From: Rana temporaria
Taxonomy: Eukaryota; Chordata; Amphibia; Anura; Ranidae
Reading direction: 5' to 3'
Assembly (NCBI RefSeq): GCF_905171775.1
Contig: NC_053494.1
Location: 122,045,528-122,109,527, forward strand
Length of the DNA: 64,000 nt
The notes under the pieces were generated by a model. That model searched no databases, had not been told where the DNA came from, and saw only the letters and a list, made by a program, of their open reading frames with translations. Positions 1 to 8,909 of this stretch are shown in pieces. Positions within the stretch are counted from its first letter, which is position 1, and every line of letters begins with the position of its first letter. The translations under genes were made by a program, and so were the position numbers.

Positions 1-48
1 AGGTGATTTTGGAACATTAAAATAGTGTAAAAAGACAGCACAATCTCA

Positions 49-383
49 TGTCTCGTACACAGGATCGTACACCGGCTCGGCAGCTTTTTGCCCCTACACA
101 AGGCAGGTTTTCCTGGCAGGAAGACTGCCCTGAGAGCTTTGGCCCGGGAAACCCGGTTGTGTCTGTGCTCCATTACAGTGTTTCCCATAGGAAACTGCTG
201 GGATAAAGACCGCCGGAAATCCCAACAGGAAAAAAGAGAACATGTTCTCATTTTTCCCGCTGGGATTCCCGGCGGTTTTCCTATTGGGAAAACTGCCATG
301 GAGCATACACACGGCCAGTTTTCCCGGCCAAAAGCTGTCACGGCAGTTTTCCCGTGGGGAAAACTGGTCGTGTGTACGAGGCA
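49..383. mobile_element. Harbinger-like palindromic MITE, family A
   Basis: Non-autonomous DNA transposon, about 335 bp. The right end reads gtgtacgaggca and is followed by TAA; the left end, tgtctcgtacac, is preceded by TCA. Three-base TWA duplications are typical of PIF/Harbinger elements; this copy's duplication is imperfect. The interior is an inverted repeat of variants of the word ttttcccggc. The longer reading frames here on both strands are by-products of this symmetry. The same ends occur in at least eight other places in the window. Superfamily is an inference from the 3 bp target duplication only. Confidence 0.65.
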
Positions 384-459
384 TAAAGCTATCAAATGAC
401 TGGTGTCATAACTGATTATGTGAGCAGCACTATGGAAATTCTAGATCAGGGATCTCCAA

Positions 460-517
460 ACTACTACTACTACTACTTTTCCGACGGGAAAACTGGCCGT
501 GTGTACGAGGCATCAAA
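460..517 (+). repeat. (CTA)n stretch and isolated family A right end
   Basis: Positions 461-476 are a short CTA microsatellite. It is followed at once by about 40 bp matching the right end of the family A MITE at 49-383 (gaaaactggccgtgtgtacg). This is a remnant or partial second insertion. The rest of 518-680 shows nothing recognisable. Confidence 0.5.
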
Positions 518-679
518 CAAATCTGGGAGTTTAAACCAAAACAAAAATTACAGTTGCTATCTAAAACACAGTACCGGTGATTTCATAACAAATAGTGCAC
601 TGTTTTTAATCCACTTAGATAGAATAAATTATTTAACATATGGAAAGCACTATGGATCTTCTTTTGTATTTGATGAATG

Positions 680-1025
680 ACTCGTGTGGAGTATAAGAAT
701 GAATAGCGTCGTAACCCGGTAAAGGACCTAGAGGCGGAGATAAGAGTGAGCTGATCCTGACATCGCATTCCAGGTATTTCCCCGAGAGAGATTTTAATAG
801 TTGTCAGATCGCTTTATTTTTATGAGGTCAAACATTGAGGTGAGCCTTCAATTCACTCATTTGGTGGAAGTATGCATAGCATGTTCAAAGAGTTGGACAT
901 TTTCTTCTCATGTGTGTCACTGTGGTGATCTTATGGCACTACCATATATGAACTGACTATAGTGGACTTTATAGTTGAGTTGATTATTAGTTGCTCTACA
1001 CTATTTATTTTGTATGGATTTTGGA
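680..1025 (+). mobile_element. Penelope-like terminal segment (possible)
   Basis: Noncoding AT-rich stretch sharing phrases such as gaggtgag, tggtgga, ggactttat and cactatttatt in the same order with 23360-23585. I read both as the 3' partial-LTR part of Penelope-like elements. The Ngaro retrotransposon is inserted at its right end. No protein is encoded here. The assignment rests on resemblance to other copies in this window. Confidence 0.35.
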
Positions 1026-1231
1026 CATGGGCTAGCACAAAGGTATTTACAGAATAAAAACTCCACACTCAAATATAATCCAACATATTTATTAATGGAA
1101 ATTAAAAGGCCACGGTGTTACCCATAGGGGAGGGTTAAATTAATTTAATTAAATAAATAAATAAATAGTCATAAATCTCTCAAAGGGAATAACCTGTTGT
1201 CCATCCAGCAAAAGCTGGACGACTAATCCCC
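1026..1231 (-). repeat. Ngaro repeat B2
   Basis: 206 bp, identical by eye to 1520-1725 (B1) at an offset of 494 bases. It is the outer 3' end of the element on the minus strand. A 43 bp spacer (1232-1274) lies between B2 and A2. Confidence 0.9.
1088..1093 (-). promoter_or_regulatory. Candidate polyadenylation signal in B2
   Basis: Minus-strand AATAAA inside repeat B2; the identical hexamer lies in B1 at 1582-1587. A message ending in B2 would carry B1, A2 and B2, as the split-repeat replication model requires. Confidence 0.4.
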
Positions 1232-1274
1232 CTTTTTGGACAACATCGTGACAGGGAATAGGGAGGGAGGGTGG

Positions 1275-1522
1275 GCGACGCTGGCTGACAGGGCTGCTGA
1301 GGAGACCGCCGTGCTGGCGACCCTTTATAGCCTCCTACAGCGCGGGCTTCCTCCCGCTCGAACCGGCCAATCAGCTGCTCCGCCTGGTCCACCAATCACG
1401 GCCGCCGCTGCCCAGCATCGCATGACACCTGGAACGAGAAATGCACAGCAGGAGAACTGCACAGCGTGCTTTCTCCTTTGAACTATCCCATGTTGGTCCC
1501 GCATATTGCTGGGACCTTTCAT
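1275..1522 (-). repeat. Ngaro repeat A2
   Basis: 248 bp matching 6309-6556 (A1) with one difference and no gaps. It directly adjoins B1, sharing the bases CAT at 1520-1522. Confidence 0.9.
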
Positions 1523-1725
1523 GGGCTAGCACAAAGGTATTTACAGAATAAAAACTCCACACTCAAATATAATCCAACATATTTATTAATGGAAATTAAA
1601 AGGCCACGGTGTTACCCATAGGGGAGGGTTAAATTAATTTAATTAAATAAATAAATAAATAGTCATAAATCTCTCAAAGGGAATAACCTGTTGTCCATCC
1701 AGCAAAAGCTGGACGACTAATCCCC
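1520..1725 (-). repeat. Ngaro repeat B1
   Basis: 206 bp copy of B2 lying just downstream of the hydrolase frame, whose stop codon falls at 1717-1719, inside the repeat. Confidence 0.9.
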
Positions 1726-2339
1726 ACCGGCCGATGGCGGCAGAGCAACTGCCGGCTGAGGCCCCCCCACCACCGTGGCTGCTTCAATCAGGTTTTGTAA
1801 ACCCATGTTGAAAATGTCAATGCCAATGGGTGACAAGTGAACATTGTCCTTACGGAAAAGGCCAGGGATAAATCCTTCTAGTTCCGAATGGCGGAACGAC
1901 ACTCCGCCAGATGAAACCAGAAAACTGTGAATGGTTCTATTAAGCCTTCTGCGAATTCTGTCCAGGTAAAACAGACCACTCTGTGGAGACCATAGCATTC
2001 TTGGGACCATTTCGGAAAAGGCCAAAACAGAACCTGGAAACATGAGGCTTATAGTGTGTAAATCCCTCTTTATTTCACATATCAGTTCCCAAGTACCCAA
2101 TTTACCTAAATCATTGGCACCTGCATGAAGCACTAAAATCTGAGGTGATGGCCACATGGCCGACAAATACACTAGATGTTCCTTCACATTCCGCCATCTC
2201 AAACCCCTAACACCCGACCATAACAAAGAAAATGAGGAGTCTAGACCTAGGTTTGTGGAGTAGGGCCTTGATTCAGCATGCTTGGCGGCCCAAAAAATAT
2301 AAGAATGGCCAACTATCCACACCACCTTCTTGCCTTGAT
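1717..2339 (-). CDS. Ngaro SGNH/GDSL-type hydrolase
   Basis: About 200 residues with the blocks of an SGNH hydrolase. A VGHS block near the start supplies the Ser nucleophile (residue 8 counted from the GTG at 2325), GAND lies at 69-72, and a D-x-x-H pair at 160 and 163 sits in RKDNVHLS. Hydrolase or esterase domains of this type are known downstream of the recombinase in vertebrate Ngaro elements; the substrate is unknown. The frame has no ATG before the catalytic serine: the stop of the recombinase frame is at 2353-2355, and between it and the GHS block there is only a pyrimidine tract ending in CAG at 2340-2342. It probably needs splicing or readthrough to be made, so I start the exon at 2339. 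It ends inside repeat B1. Confidence 0.75.
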
Positions 2340-2356
2340 CTGAAAAAGAAAATTAT
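2340..2356 (-). promoter_or_regulatory. Candidate splice acceptor for the hydrolase exon
   Basis: The minus strand reads ttttctttttcag, with a branch-like ctattaat just upstream, immediately before the hydrolase coding sequence. An exon starting at 2339 enters the hydrolase frame in the phase that needs one base from the upstream exon. The donor-like site at 6071 supplies that phase. Confidence 0.45.
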
Positions 2357-3276
2357 AAAATTAATAGTTCCGGACGAACATATAACTTATACCTAGAACT
2401 ATTCCAACGCCCTACATACTTTAACCTGCTTTCCGAAAAACCTAACGAATTTGCTGCGGTGGCCGCCCCAATTCTAAAAGAATGTGAAGAAAAACACAAC
2501 CCAGAGAGGTTCAGGAAACTCAGACAAGCCTTAAAAACGGAAGAAAACTGGTACCTGGTAAGAGGGGACGAATCCATATGCACAAAAAATGAATCATGGG
2601 ACATAGGACGTACCAACAGATATTTCTTGACCTGCGTAACCGGGCATAAAACCTTGTTAGGAGAGCTAGCAAGTGAGAACCAACAGCCCTTTCCAACAGG
2701 GAGCGATTTAGACCTGCAAAGGAAAACAGAAAGACAACCGTCCTGCACACAAACATGATCGAACCTGAGAAAAGCCGAAGAGGACTTGTTAAGTGCTGTA
2801 AATTCACCCACCCTGAGGGCACCAAAAAATGCAACTGAAAAGGCGGCACGAAACAAGAGGGCCTCAAACTCAGATGAACATACTTCTCGAAGTGATCCAA
2901 GGAGGTCGATTAACATTTCGACCGAAATGGGACGCCTGCCGTCACTGGAAGGCCTGGATCTCTTAAAACCCTTCAGTACCTGAGTTACTTGGAAAAAAGA
3001 GGTTAATGCTGGTAAACCAGAAAACTTCAAAAAGAATGAAACTCCTGCAAGGATCTTACTCACTGACGCCGGGGACATCTGTGCCTGAATCAGATTAGAC
3101 AAAAAAGTCAAAGCTAATAACGGGGTGACACTAAAGGGGTCAGAACCCCTCTCTTGGCAAAAAGAACACCATCTGGACCAAGATAACTTATAGTCCGACC
3201 ATGTCTTACTTGAAACAGAGTTGCGCAGGTTACTGAAAATCAGCTCCATATCAAGCCCCAGAGGAATTCCGGGCAA
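2353..3276 (-). CDS. Ngaro tyrosine recombinase (integrase)
   Basis: Open frame of 307 residues; the first ATG is residue 10 (3249). It would cut and rejoin DNA to insert the circular cDNA of the element. The catalytic set is visible: Arg155 in ALRVGEF, His265 and Arg268 in HSFRIG, Trp291 in the GRW position (His or Trp in this family), and Tyr299 in YKLYVRP near the C terminus. The N-terminal 100 residues look like a SAM-like core-binding domain. It overlaps the end of the RT frame by 37 bases in a different phase. There are no stops or frameshifts. Family assignment is secure; activity is inferred. Confidence 0.9.
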   Translation of the reverse strand: MPGIPLGLDMELIFSNLRNSVSSKTWSDYKLSWSRWCSFCQERGSDPFSVTPLLALTFLSNLIQAQMSPASVSKILAGVSFFLKFSGLPALTSFFQVTQVLKGFKRSRPSSDGRRPISVEMLIDLLGSLREVCSSEFEALLFRAAFSVAFFGALRVGEFTALNKSSSAFLRFDHVCVQDGCLSVFLCRSKSLPVGKGCWFSLASSPNKVLCPVTQVKKYLLVRPMSHDSFFVHMDSSPLTRYQFSSVFKACLSFLNLSGLCFSSHSFRIGAATAANSLGFSESRLKYVGRWNSSRYKLYVRPELLIL

Positions 3277-4982
3277 GGGGTTCCCTGTCGATCCGCCGAC
3301 GGAGCCAGGTCCCGAAACTTTGTGAACTGTTGGCGAGACAAAGCATCGGCAATATTGTTATGGATACCTGCTATATGCTCAGCTTTAAGCCAAATATTAT
3401 AGCGCATGCAGTGCAGGACCAAAAAACGCAAAAGCTTAACAACTGGCTGAGATCTGGAAGACAAGGCATTAATAGCAAACAGGACCCCTTTGTTGTCCGT
3501 ATGGACCAGAATTCTCCTGTTTTCAAAGAACTCCTTCCATATTACCACTGAGACTACTACAGGGAATAATTCCAGGAGGACCAAGTTTTGCAAAATGTCC
3601 TCCTGCAACCACTCCCCGTGCCAAACGCCTGCGGACCAGTGACCGTTAAGGAAGGCACCAAAGCCCACAGATCCGGCCGCATCCGTAAAGAAATTCATCT
3701 GACTGCTTACTATAAACTCTTGTTGCCATACTGTAGAACCGTTAAAGTTTGTTAAAAAAGCATCCCAAACCTTAAGATCTTCTCTGACCCCTTTTGATAA
3801 ACTGACATGAGCCCGCGGGTTAGTAAGGCCTTTAATGGCAAAGGAAAAACCTCTAGAGAAAACCCTGGCCATAGGGATGACCCTGGCGGCAAACGCAAAA
3901 AGCCCCAGTAGTGACTGGGCTTCCTTCAATAGCACTTTCCTCCTAGACAAAAATGAAGAGATCAAAGATTTGAGCTTCTGTAATTTTTGTTCAGGTAATC
4001 TGAACTCCATTCGTATCGAATCTATGGTAATACCGAGGAATTCGATAGTCGTGGAGGGAAAAGAGGTCTTTTCGTGTGCCAGGGGCACTCCAAATTCCTC
4101 ACAAATACCGAAGAAAACCTGCAATGTCTCAGCACATTCCAAGGATCCTTCTCTTCCAAAAATTAAAAAATCGTCTAGGTAGTGAAGGGCGGCACCATGG
4201 GGAAACTTCTGTGTTAGAACCCAGTGCAAAAAGGTGGAAAAGGCTTCAAAGTAAAAGCATGATAACGAAAATCCCATGGGCATGGCTTTATCAAAGAAAA
4301 ATTGACCCGAGAATTGGAAACCCAAGGAATTGAAACCTTGTGGATGGACCGGCAATAACCGAAAAGCTGCCTTGATGTCGGCTTTCGCCAGCAGCGAACC
4401 TTTACCCATCCGCCTCAAGATGACCAAAGCTTCATCGAATGAGGAGTAACAAACTGGAGCTAAAACGTTAGAAACTTCATCATTCAGGGAGAATTTAGGA
4501 GGGTAGGAGAGATGATGTATCAGTCTATATGCTCCCGCCTCTTTCTTTGGGACTATACCCAGGGGAGATAGACGAAAATTCTCGAAAGGGGGGACCTGAA
4601 AAGGGCCCGCGATCCTACCCTCAGCCAGCTCCTTAAATATTTTCTCATGAACTATTTCCAAGTGGCAATCAATAGATTGTAAATTTCTTACCATCGTACA
4701 ACCCGGACCTTTAAAGGTCGGGACTAAAAAACCCTCCTCGAATCCTTCAATTAGCAGAGCCGCCATCCTGCGGTCTGGGTAGCGCTCTAACCATGGTCGC
4801 ATTACGGCTAGCCTCACCGGCGTCGGTGCTTTTCCCATGATTATCTTTAGTGACCGGCTGAAAAGAGGATGCGGCGGATTTGCGAAAACATCTGCTGGCT
4901 GGGTGAGAACCGCTGCAGTATGAACATTCATGCCTATAACGGCAGTTTGTAAGGAACTTGCACTGGCCTTCATTGAAGGCAA
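3240..4982 (-). CDS. Ngaro reverse transcriptase / RNase H
   Basis: Open frame of 580 residues; the first ATG is at 4973. The reverse transcriptase copies element RNA into cDNA. Visible motifs are ADIKAAF with Asp202, PMGFSLS at 235-241 and YLDD at 268-271. The RNase H domain that follows has Asp434 (FTDAA), Glu471 (LLELFP), Asp496 (HTDNKG) and Asp546 (NNIADALS), so all four metal-binding residues are present. No protease or DDE integrase is present, as expected for a tyrosine-recombinase retroelement. The frame overlaps the Gag-like frame by 236 bases in another phase, so expression needs frameshifting, reinitiation or splicing. It is intact from end to end. Confidence 0.92.
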   Translation of the reverse strand: MPSMKASASSLQTAVIGMNVHTAAVLTQPADVFANPPHPLFSRSLKIIMGKAPTPVRLAVMRPWLERYPDRRMAALLIEGFEEGFLVPTFKGPGCTMVRNLQSIDCHLEIVHEKIFKELAEGRIAGPFQVPPFENFRLSPLGIVPKKEAGAYRLIHHLSYPPKFSLNDEVSNVLAPVCYSSFDEALVILRRMGKGSLLAKADIKAAFRLLPVHPQGFNSLGFQFSGQFFFDKAMPMGFSLSCFYFEAFSTFLHWVLTQKFPHGAALHYLDDFLIFGREGSLECAETLQVFFGICEEFGVPLAHEKTSFPSTTIEFLGITIDSIRMEFRLPEQKLQKLKSLISSFLSRRKVLLKEAQSLLGLFAFAARVIPMARVFSRGFSFAIKGLTNPRAHVSLSKGVREDLKVWDAFLTNFNGSTVWQQEFIVSSQMNFFTDAAGSVGFGAFLNGHWSAGVWHGEWLQEDILQNLVLLELFPVVVSVVIWKEFFENRRILVHTDNKGVLFAINALSSRSQPVVKLLRFLVLHCMRYNIWLKAEHIAGIHNNIADALSRQQFTKFRDLAPSADRQGTPCPEFLWGLIWS

Positions 4983-6255
4983 AGCAGAAACCTTTGCGAA
5001 AACTACCCTGACTACTTGCCGGGGGCTTAGGGGTAAACTGAGGTTTAGGTGGCAACATTAGGTTTAACCACAAACCTACATCCTTTGTCCCCCAGTGTAA
5101 CGAAGGGTGGACCGCTAATTTCTGTCTAAAATTCTCATCGTATGAGAACCAAGCCGAGCCTCCGAAATGACGGAAGGCTTCGGCTATAATGTCCAAGTGC
5201 TGGAATAGCCCGGAGCACTTGCCGGGGAAACGTTCCCCCATCACTGCAGCATAAATGCAGAAAGCTTGCAGCCAATTCTGAAATGTTTTAGGCACGGCCC
5301 GCCTCCTGTCCTCCTCGGACCTATCGCCGGCCTGCTTGTCAGCTTTAACTAAAAATTCCTTGGAGGAGGGCAATAATGACAATAGGTCAACGAATTCTCC
5401 TCTCCAAATCTTCTCTTTAACTGCCCTAGGCAAATGAAAGCCCAGTGGGGACAGCACACATGGGAGGGGTTCTTTAAAGGAAAACTCCCCTACTGTCCCA
5501 GCCGACGGCCTGATAGGCAACGCAGGGTTAATAATGTTAACCGCACCCCTGACTGGAACCGGCTTCTTGGTGCTTTGAAAAGCAGGAGCACTTGCTTCTT
5601 GCCAAACAGAATTTACATCATCCAAACATGTCATGTCATATGTCACAAAATCATTGCTGACATCCTGAACATAATTGGCACCAGCTGCCTGTGCTCTCTG
5701 GCATTCTGCCTCATGAAAACTCTGCTCTGCACCACTAGCTTGTGCACCTGTATTAACATGTACATTCCTCTCAGCATATGCACCAGAACCCTGTGCCCCT
5801 TGAACTCTATCAGCACCACTAACATGTGCCCCTTGGAACTGTTGTAACACATTAGACAATGAATTAACTTGTACTGACAATTGAGACAAATCAGATAAAG
5901 AATTCTCACCAACATGGGACACTGGCTGCTCGCTCTCCTCCACAGCTGTAAGGTGAGTAGCGCTGCACTCCTGCTGACGAGATGCTCTTCTTGTCACAGC
6001 TCCAACTTCTTCCTTCAAGACTGTTACCTGGGGAGAAGGAGCTGCACACTGACCCCCTTTCTTTCTCTTACCAGGCTGCTGCTTTACCGCAGCTGAGCCT
6101 TTCTTCTTCTGCACAGGGGGAGGGGGGGTAGCCTGTACCGCAGCACTATCCTCCCCAAGACAGCGGCGCAGCCACTCCTCACCCCCCTTGCTTTCAGCCC
6201 TCTCCAGCAGCTGGCACAGGAGAGCCTCCCTGCTATTAGCAGCGCGGCGCTTCAT
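4747..6255 (-). CDS. Ngaro Gag-like protein with zinc-binding motifs
   Basis: 502 residues from the ATG at 6255; the frame stays open upstream to 6429 but only with a non-ATG start, and passes through a 21-base A run (6258-6278). The N-terminal part is charged and rich in low-complexity Lys/Pro and Gln/Ala/Gly-type repeats. The C-terminal part carries, near 4986-4890, a C-x7-C-x5-C-x3-H cluster followed by a C-x2-C-x3-H-x4-C knuckle. These would bind nucleic acid, as in retroelement Gag proteins. The last 75 codons overlap the RT frame. Gag function is inferred from position and zinc motifs; the central region has no similarity I can name. Confidence 0.75.
   Translation of the reverse strand: MKRRAANSREALLCQLLERAESKGGEEWLRRCLGEDSAAVQATPPPPVQKKKGSAAVKQQPGKRKKGGQCAAPSPQVTVLKEEVGAVTRRASRQQECSATHLTAVEESEQPVSHVGENSLSDLSQLSVQVNSLSNVLQQFQGAHVSGADRVQGAQGSGAYAERNVHVNTGAQASGAEQSFHEAECQRAQAAGANYVQDVSNDFVTYDMTCLDDVNSVWQEASAPAFQSTKKPVPVRGAVNIINPALPIRPSAGTVGEFSFKEPLPCVLSPLGFHLPRAVKEKIWRGEFVDLLSLLPSSKEFLVKADKQAGDRSEEDRRRAVPKTFQNWLQAFCIYAAVMGERFPGKCSGLFQHLDIIAEAFRHFGGSAWFSYDENFRQKLAVHPSLHWGTKDVGLWLNLMLPPKPQFTPKPPASSQGSFRKGFCFAFNEGQCKFLTNCRYRHECSYCSGSHPASRCFRKSAASSFQPVTKDNHGKSTDAGEASRNATMVRALPRPQDGGSAN
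6065..6075 (-). promoter_or_regulatory. Candidate splice donor in the gag 5' part
   Basis: The minus strand reads CCTG followed by GTAAGAG, with the exon ending at 6072 after one base of a codon. Joined to the acceptor at 2340, this keeps the hydrolase in frame behind about 60 Gag residues. It is an inference from motif quality and reading phase. Confidence 0.35.
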
Positions 6256-6308
6256 ACTTTTTTTTTTTTTTTTTTTTTGAGGCAGAGACGCGCCCGCACT
6301 AACCTGCT

Positions 6309-6556
6309 GCGACGCTGGCTGACAGGGCTGCTGAGGAGACCGCCGTGCTGGCGACCCTTTATAGCCTCCTACAGCGCGGGCTTCCTCCCGCTCGAACCGG
6401 CCAATCAGCTGCTCCGCCTGGTCCACCAATCACGGCCGCCGCTGCCCAGCATCGCATGACACCTGGAAAGAGAAATGCACAGCAGGAGAACTGCACAGCG
6501 TGCTTTCTCCTTTGAACTATCCCATGTTGGTCCCGCATATTGCTGGGACCTTTCAT
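6309..6556 (-). repeat. Ngaro repeat A1
   Basis: 5' terminal repeat of the element, 248 bp, ending in tttcat. It contains the promoter-like region described at 6358-6430. Confidence 0.9.
6358..6430 (-). promoter_or_regulatory. Promoter-like TATA and CCAAT boxes in repeat A1
   Basis: On the minus strand there is TATAAAG (6363-6358), with two inverted CCAAT boxes (ATTGG) upstream at 6430-6426 and 6415-6411. The spacing suits a polymerase II promoter, with transcription starting near 6330. The identical set in A2 (about 1324-1396) would let the part of A1 upstream of the start be restored from A2. Confidence 0.5.
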
Positions 6557-7667
6557 TAGCAGAATTTGGCAGACTTCTTACAATATATTTTTCGCCAAAG
6601 TAGTTCTAGCTTATAAATGCTGATTCATGCTATTTACTGTATATACAAAACAAAACAAAAAAAAAACAATGTTGATATCCTGAATGCCGCTTGTTCTTTT
6701 TTATATCTTGTTCTCGAATATAGATAGGTGGTGTACCATGTTTTCTGAGCTAGACATTTACAACAGTATCCCAAAGACGGTCAAAAGGCATTGCTCAGTT
6801 TATGTATGACTGTAATGTAAAACAGAGAGTTTTTCTTCCTTCACATCTATTAACATTCACAAACATTGTTGATAAGGAAAGGGCTAAAATTAAAATGACC
6901 CAATGCCCAAACTATGAACAAGAATTAAAACCACTTTAACACAGGCAGCTATTTACCTCTGTAGCTGTAGGCATTGTGGAGAAATTTCCTTTTAAAATTT
7001 ACACAGAAATCTCAATTTGACTTGGTATGGAAATCTCAGTTCCTCATAGATAATAAAAAAAGAAAAGGAACAGCCTTTTAGAGCCTAAGTTTTCTTTAAA
7101 AAAACAAACAAACACAAGGGACATTTCTTATCTTCAGTAATATGTGTCCCTTGTGCTGCTGGGAGCTAAAAGAACAATCACAGGCACTCACCAACTATAC
7201 CCACCCTCTCTAACCAGCTCCTCCATTCATAGAAGCCATGGTACAGCTTCTATTTGTGAAGTGTGATCTATGAATGGAGGGGGTGGATCTTTTAATCATC
7301 CACATGTTTATTCACACCTACTTATGCTTTATAGTGCTCTTAACCACTTGCTCATCCCGATATACATTGGCAGAATGGCTCTCCTGCGCAAACTGATGTA
7401 CCAGAACGTCAGTCAGTAAAAGCAGGATAGCGGGGGTGCATGCATGTGCACCACCGCCTGCCATGCGAGCGTGCCCTGCGGACTCAATGTATGCTGGCGG
7501 CCCGTGATCATGGCAATGAGAGGCAGAAGTGGGAACAAAGCATTTCCCTGTTCTGCCCAGTGACATGACAGGGATCTACTACACCCAGTGATTGGGAACA
7601 GTAATCTCTGTCATTTTTCAGTAAACTCATCCCACATACAGTTAGAACACGCTGAGGGGACACACTT
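6557..7667. other. No recognisable feature
   Basis: AT-rich sequence with short A and T runs. A weak inverted repeat near 7200-7290 (ctccattcat / atgaatggag) is the only structure seen. The 82-codon minus frame at 7318-7566 has no recognisable domain. Confidence 0.6.
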
Positions 7668-8276
7668 AACCCCTTGATCGCCCCCTAGTGTTAACCCCAT
7701 CCCTGCCAGTGTCATTTTGACATGGATCAGTGCATTTTTATACCACTTAAAAATGTAATAACGTCACTGGTCCCCAAAAAGTGTAATTTGGGGTCGGATT
7801 TGTCCATCACAATGTTGCAGTCTTGCTAAAAAATCACAAATCACCGCCATTACCAGCAAAAACAATTGAAAAAGTTCCTAAATCGATCCCGTAGTTTGTA
7901 GACACGATAACGTTTGTGCAAACCAATCAATATACGCCTATTGTATTTTTTTTTTTTACCAAAAATATGTAGAAGAATAGATATTGACCGAAACTGATGA
8001 ATAATTTTTTTTGTTTTTGTTTTTTGGGGGGATATGTTTTATAGCAGAGAGTAAACACAATTATTTTTTTTTCAAAATTGTCACACTTTTTTGTTTATAG
8101 CGCAACAAATAAAAACCGCAGAGGTGATCAAATACCACCAAAAGAGAGCTCTATTTGTGGAAAAAAAAGGACATACATTTTGTTTGGGTACAACATCGCA
8201 CAAACGCGCAATTGTCAGTTAAAGCAATGCAATGCCGTATAGCAAAAAATGCTCTGGTCGTTAAGGGGGTAATACC
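7668..8276 (-). mobile_element. TTAA-flanked repeat, family C, reversed copy
   Basis: Begins near ttaaccccttgatcg and ends near cgttaagggggt. The stretch with 'ccaccaaaagagagctctatttgtgg' halves and 'acaattgcgcgtttgtgcg'-like text is the reverse complement of the copies at 25084-26058 and 36156-36860. No transposase is encoded. TTAA target sites occur in piggyBac and Kolobok elements; which of these applies cannot be decided here. Confidence 0.6.
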
Positions 8277-8447
8277 TTTGGGGGCTGATGTGGTTAATGT
8301 AATTGTTGTGTTGGCATACAGTGGAAGCCCATTAGCAATGAATAGGACAACCCCCCAAAAATTTGCAATGTGCATTGCTAATGCATATCAAAACAAAAAC
8401 AATAATATGTTTTAACATGTACACGCATAGGTGTGAACCCTCCTTAA

Positions 8448-8803
8448 AGGGGCTGTAAAGGTTCGTCTTTTATTTTCTAAATAGGTTCCTTTAAGTTAGG
8501 GCATTGTTGGTTCACTTACCTTTTACTTTGATTTCCCTTCTAAATGTTTTTTTTCTTTGTTTGAATTTCTCCCTTCCTGTTTCTCCTCAGTAAGCTTAAC
8601 ACCATCATCCGAGCGGTGGAAAGTCATTTAGAACAGCTTACTGAACACCTTACTGAGGAGGAACAGGAAGTGAGAAATTCAGACAAAGAAAACAAAGAAA
8701 AAAACAATTAGAAGGGAAATCGAAGGAAAAGGTAAGTGAACCAACAATGCACTAGCTTAAAGTAACCTATTTAGAAAATAAAAAACGAACCTTTACAACC
8801 CCT
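8448..8803. mobile_element. TTAA-flanked palindromic MITE, family D
   Basis: 356 bp with ends aggggctgtaaaggt and acctttacaacccct in inverted orientation, flanked on both sides by TTAA (8444-8447 and 8804-8807). The arms meet near 8620. A second copy lies at 20242-20731 and a fragment at 45343. Confidence 0.75.
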
Positions 8804-8909
8804 TTAAAGACAGCTGATAACTAGGATATTATCAGTTAATATTTCTAAGTTTATTGTTAATGCATATTACAGGACCTGTGCACATGCAGCAAAATACTAA
8901 GGTCCAAAA

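Larger units (their letters stand above)
1026..6556 (-). mobile_element. Ngaro-type tyrosine-recombinase retrotransposon, apparently complete
   Basis: A 5.5 kb element read on the minus strand: repeat A1 (6556-6309), Gag-like, RT/RNase H, tyrosine recombinase and SGNH hydrolase frames, then repeats B1 (1725-1520), A2 (1522-1275) and B2 (1231-1026). This order (A1 - genes - B1 - A2 - B2, split direct repeats) is the signature of the Ngaro group. DIRS1 elements have inverted repeats instead. A1 and A2 differ at one base (1435 versus 6469); B1 and B2 look identical. All main frames are open. Both ends carry CAT, and B1 and A2 share one CAT at 1520-1522, which fits integration through a 3 bp recombinase core. 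If repeat pairs are copied during replication as in other retroelements, the insertion is recent. It lies in, or next to, an older Penelope-like tail. Confidence 0.9.

Noticed and set aside
88..399. Overlapping frames of about 100 codons on both strands at the window start
   Set aside because: They lie in the family A palindrome; the same pair of frames recurs in the MITEs at 60570 and 63472.
1026..1522. A separate short, internally deleted Ngaro copy in tandem with the full one
   Set aside because: The order A1 - genes - B1 - A2 - B2, with B1 and A2 sharing one CAT, is the normal split direct repeat of one Ngaro element, so no second insertion is needed.
2390..2400. Splice donor AG/GTATAAGT in the recombinase C-terminal codons, giving a 53-base intron before the hydrolase
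   Set aside because: It would put the hydrolase out of frame, remove the catalytic Tyr, and the intron would be unusually short for a vertebrate.
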